Positions 24,887-33,850 of a stretch of 64,000 bases of DNA are shown here, one piece after another (position 1 is the stretch's first letter; the number at the start of each line of letters is the position of its first letter). Source of the stretch: Rhynochetos jubatus (taxonomy: Eukaryota > Chordata > Aves > Eurypygiformes > Rhynochetidae); NCBI GenBank assembly GCA_027574665.1, contig CM050652.1, forward strand, positions 2,584,589 through 2,648,588, given 5' to 3'. The notes below the pieces were generated by a model. That model saw nothing but the letters and a program-made list of their open reading frames with translations. It searched no databases and had not been told where the DNA came from. Made by a program: the position numbers and the translations under genes.

Positions 24887-24972
24887 CTGATCACAGAGAT
24901 GAGCAGCCCCGAGGGGTCCTTGCTCTTGCTCATGGTGCTCCGGTAGCGCCCCGCCGCCTCGCCCGCCGCCAT
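24887..24972 (-). CDS. EXOC4: EXOC4 (Sec8) exon 1, coding part
   Basis: First coding exon of the exocyst subunit Sec8, which helps tether secretory vesicles to the plasma membrane. The start ATG is at 24,970-24,972 and is read leftwards. It encodes 28 residues plus two bases of codon 29; [15 protein letters not shown] at residues 14-28 matches vertebrate EXOC4 as I remember it. The start is supported by a strong context (A at -3, G at +4) and by an in-frame TGA at 24,985-24,987, five codons upstream. The exon ends ATCAG with donor GTAGGG at 24,886-24,881. The phase fits exon 2 exactly (AG + G = Arg29). A second in-frame Met at residue 14 is a possible alternative start. The N-terminal 13 residues are Ala/Gly-rich and vary more among species. 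Confidence 0.95.
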
Positions 24973-24976
24973 CTTG
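24965..24976 (-). promoter_or_regulatory. YY1-type motif overlapping the EXOC4 start codon
   Basis: On the minus strand the sequence reads GCAAGATGGCGGCG, a near-perfect YY1 consensus (AANATGGCGGC) whose ATG is the EXOC4 start codon. Motifs of this kind just downstream of transcription starts are typical of TATA-less housekeeping promoters and help position initiation. This implies a short 5' UTR. Confidence 0.7.
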
Positions 24977-25132
24977 CGCCCCACTCAAGCCCCGGGCAGC
25001 CACCCTGCTGGCGCGTCTCAGCCAATAAGAAAAGAGAAGGCGGGCAGATGCGGGGCCGTCACCCAATAGAAGGCGAAGGGGGCGGGACGCGCGGCATCAA
25101 GCTGCTGTGCAGCGTACGGCGCCGCCGCGAGG

Positions 25133-25151
25133 CCTTCTGGGAGTTGTGGTT
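25133..25151 (-). promoter_or_regulatory. ZNF143 (Staf)-like binding site
   Basis: The minus strand reads AACCACAACTCCCAGAAGG, close to the well-known ZNF143/Staf promoter element (ACTACAAYTCCCAGMATGC). It lies about 160 bp upstream of the EXOC4 start codon, directly beside a plus-strand ATGGCGGC motif. ZNF143 sites are common in CpG-island and bidirectional promoters. Function is inferred from the motif. Confidence 0.65.
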
Positions 25152-25154
25152 TTA

Positions 25155-25372
25155 ATGGCGGCGCCTCCGGCCTGCTCCGGCCTCGGTCTGGGGTTGATAG
25201 GAACGCGCCGTCGACGCTACAATCCCCCCAGCGAAAGGTGGTTAAAATTGATTCACGGGTTAAAAAATTACCGCCCAAACAAGATACATCTGCAGAGAGG
25301 GCTGTGCCCAGAGGTCATCATCATCATTCACTCTGGAAACTGCAGACAAAGGGGTGGGAGCATGAGGGACCA
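25155..25372 (+). other. Possible divergent transcript start; no gene called
   Basis: A plus-strand ATG in a YY1-type motif (TTTTAATGGCGGCGCC) opens a frame that runs through unique sequence and on into the antisense CR1 at 25,373. Codons from 25,155 read MAAPPACSGLGLG and nothing familiar follows. The frame is part of a longer open stretch, 25,107-25,487. A CpG-island promoter commonly gives unstable upstream antisense RNA, which is a simpler reading than a protein gene. Confidence 0.3.
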
Positions 25373-25872
25373 AATCAGAGAGTCACTGAGGTTGGAAAAG
25401 ACCCATAAGATTCAGTCCAACCATCAACCCAACACTGCCATACTCACTAGACCACATCCTCAAGCGTCATGTCTGCACGTTCCTTGAATACCTCCAGGGA
25501 TGGTGACTCCACCACTTCCCTGGGCAGCCTGTTCCAGGGCCTGACCACTCTTTCATTGAAGAAGTTTTCCCTAATATTCCAACTAAACCTCCCCTGACAC
25601 AACTTGAGGCCATTTCCTCTTGTCCTATCACCAGTTTCCCTGGAGAACAGACCAGCACCATGCTCTCTGCACCCTCCCTTCAGGGAGTTGTAGAGAGCAA
25701 TAAGGTCTCCCCTGAGCCTCCTCTTCTCTAGACTGAACACCCCCAGCTCCCTCAGCCGCTCCCCACAGGAATTGTGCTCCAGACCCCACAGGAATTGTGC
25801 TCCAGACCCTCCCCCAGCTCCGTTCCCTTCTCTGGACATGCTCCAGCCTCTCAGGGTCTGTCTTGATGTGAA
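25373..25872 (-). mobile_element. CR1 LINE, about 500 bp, upstream of EXOC4
   Basis: A CR1 of the subfamily whose 3' end reads AGGTTGGAAAAGACCCATAA and then CCAACCATCAACCCAACACT. It contains CTCCCCTGAGCCTCCTCTTC and extends to about CAGGGTCTGTCTTGATG. It carries a 23-bp tandem duplication at 25,761-25,806 that its relatives at 33.4 and 44.1 kb lack. It lies about 400 bp upstream of the EXOC4 start codon, next to the CpG island. Confidence 0.95.
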
Positions 25873-26319
25873 AAATTCCAATTCTACTCCCCATCCCACT
25901 GAAGGAGTGGGAAGGTGAGCGAGTTTCTGTCTGAGGTTAAACCATGACATTGCCACAGCTTGGGCAGATTCTGAGGGCAAGCAGGTCTACAAGGGGCTGC
26001 TGAAGTGTAACTTCAATTAATAACTTTAAGTTACAATGTTTTTAAAAATAGTTTTCCCCAGGTTTCCCTGGGAAATGGTGAGGTGACTCAAGGTGAAACA
26101 GCCCAGGTGATCTTTGAAGTCACCTTTGAAAGTAAACCTGAGCTAGCCAGCATTTTGCATTTCAGTTGTGGTTTTTGCACAGCTGGACATGAGAAATCAG
26201 AGTCACTTCACAAACTGGCTGGGAAGTGGCAGATTTCTGACACCAAATGCCTACTGAGGGTCAACCTACTTGCCCACAGTCCTTGCTTTACCATTGATGC
26301 ACTCCATCTCTTGCCACAG
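25873..26319. other. Intergenic, unassigned
   Basis: About 450 bp with no recognised feature between two CR1 copies. Confidence 0.6.
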
Positions 26320-26487
26320 GATCATAGAATCATAGAATGGTTTGGGTTGGAAGTGACCTCAAAAATCACCCACTCCCACTCCCTGCCATGGGCCGGGACA
26401 CCTTCCACTAGAACGGGTTGCTCCAAGCCTCATCCAGCCTGGTCTTGAACACTTCCAGGCATGGGTCCTTCACCCTCTTTAGGAAAA
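26320..26487 (-). mobile_element. CR1 LINE 3' end
   Basis: About 165 bp. The tail has two ATCATAGAAT units, then GGTTTGGGTTGGAAGTGACC and GCTCCAAGCCTCATCCAGCC, with truncation near CACCCTCTTTAGGAAAAG. Confidence 0.94.
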
Positions 26488-29400
26488 GAAAGTTGTATGC
26501 CACAACGTTCAGGGTTGGAAAACAAAAGGTTGTCTTTCACCAGCTTGCTAATTAACATCAAACCAGTCATCTTACAAATGCAGCTTTGCTTTCTCATTTG
26601 CAGATGAGGGATAAAGACACCTCTCCCATCAAGTCCTTTGAGAGCTTGTGTTAGAAGCACCACGCAAGACCCAGGTTTGTTATTGCAGAGGCAGGAATTC
26701 CTCAGCAAGGGCACTCACAGTCAGGTACTAATAGCTGCTGGGTGTTTTCTAAACCAGGTTCATTCCATCATGTCAAAGACGCTACTGCTATCTGCTATTC
26801 TGGAGCTGTTTCTGCAGCCCAAAGCTGCACATTAACAATTTTAATTGCATGAAAATTGCTGAAATCTGTAGGTAAGTTAACAGTATCCATTTATACGAAC
26901 CGTATTTGAAATACAAGGTAATTGGAAGTGTGGTATTCCTAAGGCTTATTTACAAGGGGGAGATTTCCACAGTAGCTACTATGGAAGAATCTCTATTATA
27001 ATCAATGACTGTGCCTATTCTCATTAGCAGAATGGCAGAATAAGCGCTTGGGCACTTTAATTCTGAAATAAAAGATACTTTATTCCTGAATAACCAATGT
27101 GTTTTCAGAACAGAATAATCACTCCAAAGCAAAGTGATTTCTATCTGCAGATAGGGTGTGCACTCGAAGTGTGTTCCTGTATAGCTGTTCTGCTCCATTT
27201 CCCCCATGCAGACAGGATCTCAGCACTGCAATTTGCTATTCAGCTACGCCAAAAAAGCTCATCTTCGTTTATTTTCTGGACAGCTTTGCTAATGCCTTTG
27301 CTCGAGAATGGTGATTTGAATGGCAGGAGTTTTATGCACTGGCTGGAGGGAGTTTTTTTCTCAAACTGCCGACTTGCCAATATTGTTTTTTTGTTAATTG
27401 GCAATTCATATTGACTGCTCTGTACCAGCACGTCCTGGAGATTGCAGTGGGGATGAAATCAATGTGTCCTACCTTTTCTTTCCTGACAGCTACAATAATG
27501 ACCTCATTTAGGAAGAACTTCATCAGGACAAACAACAGCAAATCTCCCTCAGAACTGTAACCTTGCTGACTTTCAATCCTGGGCTCTAATTGCTAAACCA
27601 CCGCCTTGTTTCATTTACAAGCCTTTTCCCTTCACTCCTGACCAAAGCAGAGCTATAGGTGTGAATTTATGTTGTCTTTAAACAAAAGAAGCAAAATCAG
27701 CATAGTAGGGACTGATGCAGGACACGAACACTGGGGTCTTTCCTCATTAATTATATTTGATACAATGAGGAGGAAGGGTTATGAGAACAGCATTTTCCCT
27801 ATAAACAGCTTCAGAGAAAGGATCTCAGCCTGAAAATTGATGGATTGGAAATCATGGGACAGAAATGTACTTTTCCTTTTCACATTTCTTTCACATAGCG
27901 TTTTAGTACCATGAAGTTTGTCTAGTAAAATGTATGGTTTCTTAGCTACTCAAACAAGTAAACTGACCAAAAAAATTTCTTGATGATGCATTAATCACTG
28001 TCACAACTTGTCTGTAAACATTAGAGGGGCTCCATCAAGGATCCTCCCCAGACCAGAAGGGACTGGGAAGCACAGATGGTTTCACTCCTCCTCCCCATCC
28101 TCCCTTCATAAGGAAAGGAAAGGGCTCGGTGCGGAGGCGAGCACGCACTCTACAGTTTCTCATCGCCAGTTGCCCGTGGGACCACCGCGGCGGCAGAGAA
28201 CTATGCCAAAAAGAAGCCTAAATAGACACAGGCAGAGCAGTTCTTTTGCCAATATGGTTTACTCCCTTGGGGAGGCCTTTGCAAACTCCATTGGCAAAAG
28301 AGCTTCTTTCCCATCTGACTCATGTTACATTAGGGGATCACTTTGCCCCTCTCCTGCAATCCTTTTCCACAATTTATCCACTGGTGTTTTCTAGGTGTAA
28401 CATGGGAATTCCTAAATCCAGCACATTTATCAATGCTCAGTGCTGGTGTACACACAGGTCTCTCATCCACAGTTTTAACATTTTAAAAGATGCCACATTT
28501 TCCTTCCTTATTTAATTTCAAACATTAGCAGAAATGTCAGAGAAGAGGGTTCAGCTCACACCAATGTCTTACAGGTGTAATTGCCTTGTCCATAATGCGT
28601 TTAGATTAGTTATAATGAAATTACCTTTGACTTGCATCAGCGTAAATGGGAGCAGAGTGAAGGCCAGAGTTTCCATCTAAGACTGTAGGAGCAATTTTGC
28701 TTATATAAAGCAAGCATAACTCAGTTGGCATATATCAGTCAGTTTAATAAAATATATTACCTCTTCTTACAAAGCTTGTCACCCTGACATCAGCTGCATT
28801 ATGCTGAAATTGGTCCATAGTCGAAGAATCGGGCCTCAGGCCCCCAATTCTTGCAATAGACTTAATTCTGTTTTTCTTACGAAGCTTTATCAGGCTTCAC
28901 CAATCTGCCTGACTAAGAATTGACTAAAAGTGTGCTGAAACATCAGGATTTGTCCCTGTGGTTACTCACTCATCTGGATGACCTTGTTATTCCTATTTAC
29001 CATTATATAAGCCTGTGCTAAAGGTTTTAGGTTGTTTTCTTGGATTTCTTGCATGACAATACTCAGTATCTCTTCCCAGCATGTAGCTGCCATCAATTCT
29101 TTCTGTCTCAGCTTATGAATAAGAAGCAAGCAACCCATGGGGCATAAGAAGAAGTTGCCTGGCTTAATGCTGGGAATCAAGGCAGAGATATGATTCAAAT
29201 GCCTCCTTATTGTTTTTTTGCCTCCTGACATTTCCCAAGTTGCACTGTGTACTGCTGCCAAAGAAAAAATAGTAACTAAGATTAAGCTAAGTGGAAAAGT
29301 ACTGCTGCTTTTCCAATGTCAAAGCCACAGAACCTATGGTAATGCAAGCCCTGAAGGAAATCAGAGTACAAGTGTGAGGTGTTTCTCTTCACCATGCAGG

Positions 29401-32149
29401 TAAAACACTGTGAAAGAAGATGAGCTGTTCCCCTTCTGTAAATCATTTAAAAAACAGATTGCTGGGGTTTATTTCTTCCCCTTTATTTTACTTATCTTTA
29501 CCAAGAGAATGTTGGCTTTGCAATCATGCAATCCATAACAATACAGAGGGGTGAGACTGAACCGACAGTCTGTTCAGGCAGCTGGTGTCTTGATTCAGAC
29601 CCGGCCAGAATGACACACATCATGAAAAGGGACAGAGAACCCGTAATTGATCCCATGGAATAACCTTTTGTCATGGCTTGTTTTGTTAATTGATCTCATT
29701 CCCTGGGAAATAGTAAATTGCAAGGTGATAGTGCAGTTTTTAAATCTACAGGTTTACAGAGTCACCTCAGGCTTGAGCCCCAGAGCCTGCATTCACTTTC
29801 CACCAGCTTGAACACTCTGTAGCTTTCTCAGCAAAGCCTGTCTACACTTCTGCATGAGGGATTTGTTCAAATGGAGGATTTTATGGTAGTAACAATAAAT
29901 ATAGAAGGAATATCAGCTTTTTCATCATTACTGGGTATGGTATATACACCAAACTTTGGGCTTAGGAAGACTAAACATGACTTACCAAGGACGCTTTCCA
30001 TCTTTTGGCTAAGACAAACCTCCCATTTGATATCTGTCACCCACTTGTCCTCAGATATCTTCTAAATTCTCAGCCTGTCTCTCCTCATCTGGTTCAGGTG
30101 AACGGCTGAAGGCTGCATGTTGTCTGGTTGAAATCAAAATCTTTAAGCCTTATCTTCATTTGGAGCCATGGAAAACCTGAGATATGTAAAGAATATAAAA
30201 AAACCCGCTCACATCCTGACTCTCATGCTTGGTTATGCTTCCTCCCCAGTCCTTCTATAAGGACTTCTTAATCCTATCCACAAGCTTCTCATTTGAACCC
30301 AGCTCCTTTAAGTTCTCCATGCCTAGCTGAGCATCAGTCTCCATGTAAGCACTGGTGGATGTGTTGGGCAGCAACACTTGCCCCAGGTGAGCCAGTAAGT
30401 TCCTACACTTTGGGGTAAAGAGGTGGCTGGGTAGAAAAGAAAGTCCCAGATTCCTAATGGCATCAAGGAGGTGGTGAAACCCCTTGGCTGGTTTATTCCA
30501 GCAAATTCACATGGGAGGGAGAGGTAATGAATACCTCAACCCCAGGAAAACCCCCTAGATCAGAATGTCACCTTATTAAATTGTAGACAGCCAAGCATGA
30601 CATACAAACCCATTGGAGATAAGACTTCAGAAATTCCACTGCTCGCAGAAGTATTTCATCCTACTGAATACAGCTTTGGATATTTTCTGTTTTGTGTAAC
30701 TAGCAGCTTCGGGCAAGAGAAACAACAAAAACTTGAACTGAAGTACGTAAAACTCCCAGTACCAGCAACACCCCCTTGTATTTTCAAGAAAAGCAGCAGT
30801 GGTATCCATCCTTCCAAAATGAGACATCAGACATCCAATTTTGAGGCTTCCCTTGCAGAAAATGGGGCATAAGTTTCAGCAGCTGAACAATCCTTTTGGC
30901 CTCAAATTTAATTTACTATGAAGTGATATAAAAGAAGGATAATATGACAGTTGTTGCACTTCGATAGCACTTTTGACAAAGTAAATCTATCACCAGCAAA
31001 CATCAAACCCCCCGTTTTACAGGAGAAACTGTGACCTCGTGATACTAAAATCAAGCACACAACAACAAACCCCACTTACAGTCTCCAAGTTTTGCTGCCA
31101 AGAAGGAGAAGAAACTGGAATGATCTATACTCAGCCCGCAGTTCAATGCATTTGAAGGACAGCCACTTTGAAGGACATCACAGAACGGCAGTGAGAGGGC
31201 TTGAAAGCCCTGGAGAAGTGGTCACTGGCCTGAGTCTCAGGCTGGACATCTAAAATCTCTGGACACACCCACCAGGGAGCCTGAAAGTTCAGATTGGAAA
31301 CTGTTCAATAGGAACCAGTCTGCAAGATGTCAGTGATGGTAACTCCCAAACATGTGGTGCCGTGAATTGTTTGTGGGTAGTCAAAGAGTGAGGATGCTCA
31401 GAGAGCTATAGGCACTGCAGCTTTTAAAGCATTGTGATAAAGAGCTATGTGTAGCACCAAATCTACAGGAACAGGCTTAAATCAACTTTATTGTACAGCA
31501 GTGTTATGTGGGCACTGCATAACGCTGAAGATAGATGTCTTTAATTTTTTCTGTTATTGTCAGGAAGAAGGACAAAATCAGCAAGACAGATACTTGCAGA
31601 TGAACCCCACAACTCCATCACCACTAGTGCAGGGTTTGAGACAGACACGGTAGGATGGACGATTGCTGCATTTTGTACTGTGTCATCAATGATCTGGCAC
31701 TCACCAGAAGACCTGACAGTGGATTAAGAGGTGCCAGTGGAGCAGAGCCAGTTCATTGTAATAACCTTACAAAAGCGGGGTCCAGGTGGCCTTTGAATCA
31801 CAAGAAGGATGGGTCTCTTGGAGATTTGTTTTATCATGTAGCAGGAATTCAAGCTGCCAGTGCACCCAAAAAGTTTCTAGAGATGGTTGTGTAACCAAGT
31901 AATTTCCAAATGATGCAGCAGAGGTTTTCCAATTCCCATATAAAATCTGGTAAATTGATAAATACTCAGTAAGACAATGAAGTGAAATCTGCTGTATATC
32001 TACAAAATTAAATGTAATACAATAAAATTAACTAAAAGGTCTTACCATCTCTAGTATAAAGATGGCATTGCTGAGACTGGTGTTGCTTTTAAACAATTCT
32101 CCTTCAGGAAAGGCAAGCCCTACATCCATGCAATATCTTTTTTTCCCTA
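26488..32149. other. Intergenic, 5.7 kb with little recognised
   Basis: AT-leaning sequence with no supported gene. A possible SINE head lies at 27,545-27,610. A small GC-richer patch with several CpGs occurs near 28,110-28,200, which might be an isolated regulatory element. The 128-codon frame at 28,008-28,394 overlaps that patch but shows no known family. The rest holds short chance frames only. Confidence 0.5.
27545..27610 (-). repeat. tRNA-derived SINE head (remnant)
   Basis: On the minus strand the segment reads GGTGGTTTAGCAATTAGAGC then CCAGGATTGAAAGTCAGCAA. This resembles the tRNA-like head of amniote SINEs (GTGGTTTAGTGGTTAGAGCA...GGACTGGGAGTCAG). Only the head is seen and it is diverged. 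Confidence 0.45.
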
Positions 32150-32490
32150 TGATCATAGATCATTAAATCACAGAATGGTTTGGGTTGGAAGGGTCCTTAA
32201 AGATCATCCAGTTCCAACCCCCCTGCCATGGGCAGGGACACCCTCCACTGGACCAGGTTGCTCCAAGCCTCATCCGGCCTGGCCTTGGACACTCCCAGGG
32301 ATGGGGCAGCCACAGCTTCTCTGGGCAACCTGTCCCAGTGCCTCAACACCCTGTCCAAGAAGTACTTTTTCCTGATATCCAATCTCAATCTCTCTCTTTC
32401 AATTTAAACCCATTACCCCTGGTCCTGTCACTACAGGCCCTTGTAAAAACTGCCCTCCCACCCCCCCACCCCCCCAGCTTTCTTGTAGGT
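32150..32490 (-). mobile_element. CR1 LINE, about 340 bp
   Basis: The 3' tail (ATCATTAAATCACAGAATGG) is at the left. It passes through CCTGCCATGGGCAGGGACAC and is truncated after a C-rich stretch and CAGCTTTCTTGTAGG. An 80-bp block at 32,341-32,420 is identical to one in the CR1 at 40,259-40,636. A C-rich expansion at 32,455-32,477 is unusual for this part of CR1. Confidence 0.95.
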
Positions 32491-33356
32491 TCTTGTGTAG
32501 ATCTTTGTGGGTTTGGAGAAGAAAAGCATTTCAGTGAGTATCCAGCTCCAGGGATCCAGTGAAAAATTAGATCAGAACAACAAACAGTTATGTGACACAA
32601 ACTAACGGATACCAGTCACAGCAAGTGCTGAAGACGACCATTCAGCTGCTGCTTTTGCTGTCTTTCATCTCCCTATTCACTACTACCCTCCATTCCCCAT
32701 TCTCCCCAGTTCATCTCCTGCTTCTCCATCATGTCCTTTCTTCCTTCATCTTTACATTTTACTAATCCCTTCTACTAAACACTATTGATATTTTTAAAAT
32801 TATGACACAGCTTAAAGTTAAAAATCATCGTGTGGCTGGTTTCGGCATTATACCCTTTTCCTTCTTAAATTCATGTGTCTCATCCATTTAAATTATAAAC
32901 TCATCAGGGCAGAGGCCACGATTTAACCTGAGCACAGTGGAGATTTATGTCGCATAATTAAGCAGGGTAATAAAATACACCTCAGTGAAGGTTGAAATGT
33001 AAGTTGTGGAATTTACATTGGTTTCATTGCTCCAAAGGTGAGAGGTGAACACTGTGAGGACTTGGTCTACACCAGGAGACCTCATGCAGTGAGTCCTGCA
33101 GAAACCTACCCCGCAGAAAGCCCTGCTGATGGGCTACTCACCCAAGTCCCATCATGGCCTGTTCCAACAGAGGTTTGTCCTTCCCACTGATATGGTGCCC
33201 TGTGTGCCCTGTTCTAATTTGTCTGGCCCAAGCCTTCAGCCATTTGATCTTACACAAGATCTCCAGGCCTCTCAACCTGCATCTGTCCCAGTGCCACCGA
33301 CTCCTTCATACAACTGTGCAATCTGAGGCTGTGTGATATAGAATCCAATCCAAGAC
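32491..33356. other. Intergenic, unassigned
   Basis: About 870 bp, pyrimidine-rich near 32,640-32,790, with no recognised gene or repeat. Confidence 0.55.
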
Positions 33357-33850
33357 AATACAATACAATCTTTTAGGTTGGAAAAGACCTTTAGGATCAT
33401 CAAGTCCAACCATTAACCCAACGCTGCCAAGTCCATCACTAAACCATGTCTTTAAACGCCTCATCCACAGTCTCTTAAATCCCTCCTGGGATGATGACTC
33501 CACCTCCCTGGGCAGCCCCTTCCAATGCCTGACAGCCCTTTCCAAGAGAGAATTACCCTAATATCCAATCTAATCCTCCCCTGGAACAACCTGAGGCCGT
33601 TTCCTCTTGTTCTATCACTTGTCTCCTGGGAGAAGAGACGGACCTCCCCCTCTCTGCACCCTCCTTTCAGGGAGTTGTAGGGAGTGATAAGGTCTCCCCT
33701 GAGCCTCCTCCAGTCTGAACACCCCCAGCTCCCTCAGCCGCTTCTCACAGGAATTGTGTTCCAGACCTTTCCCTCCCAGCTCCCTTGCCCTTCTCAATCT
33801 CTTTCTTGCAGTGAGAGGCCCAAAACCTAATACAGTTGTGAAGAACATCT
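33357..33850 (-). mobile_element. CR1 LINE, about 490 bp
   Basis: Same subfamily as 25,373-25,872 and 44,107-44,950: the 3' side reads CTTTTAGGTTGGAAAAGACC then CAACCATTAACCCAACGCTG. It has a small gap where the other copies read CTCCTCTTCTCTAG. It fades after GCAGTGAGAGGCCCAAAACC. Confidence 0.94.

Larger units (their letters stand above)
1..24972 (-). other. EXOC4: EXOC4 gene, 5' portion (exons 1-3 and introns)
   Basis: Gene span visible in the window, transcribed right to left from a CpG-rich promoter near 25,000 and continuing past position 1. The three joined coding exons (86 + 190 + 195 nt = 471 nt) give 157 residues without a stop or frameshift. Vertebrate Sec8 is roughly 970-975 residues, so about five-sixths of the protein is encoded outside. 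Introns are 5,608-24,886 (intron 1), 2,055-5,417 (intron 2) and 1,859 leftwards (intron 3, incomplete). The transcript presumably begins between 24,988 and about 25,060, but no TATA box fixes the start site. The intact frame and consensus splice sites argue for a functional gene rather than a pseudogene. Confidence 0.93.
24600..25240 (-). promoter_or_regulatory. CpG-island promoter of EXOC4
   Basis: A GC- and CpG-rich block of about 640 bp in otherwise AT-leaning sequence, covering exon 1 and its upstream side. Visible motifs are CCAAT boxes at 25,022-25,026 and 25,063-25,067 (NF-Y type), a GC box GGGGGCGGGA at 25,078-25,087 (Sp/KLF type), a ZNF143-like site at 25,133-25,151, and YY1-type AATGGCGGC at 25,154-25,162. 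No TATA box is seen. This is the usual layout of a broadly expressed housekeeping promoter, which suits an exocyst subunit. Binding is inferred from motif match only. The short open frames on both strands here reflect high GC content. Confidence 0.85.

Noticed and set aside
24570-25066. Several GC-rich open frames on both strands at the CpG island
   Set aside because: High GC lowers stop frequency. The real coding exon there is in the EXOC4 frame, 24,887-24,972.
25447-25980. 177-codon minus-strand open frame
   Set aside because: It lies largely in the CR1 at 25,373-25,872 and reads through its ORF2 C-terminal remnants. It is transposon-derived, not a host gene.
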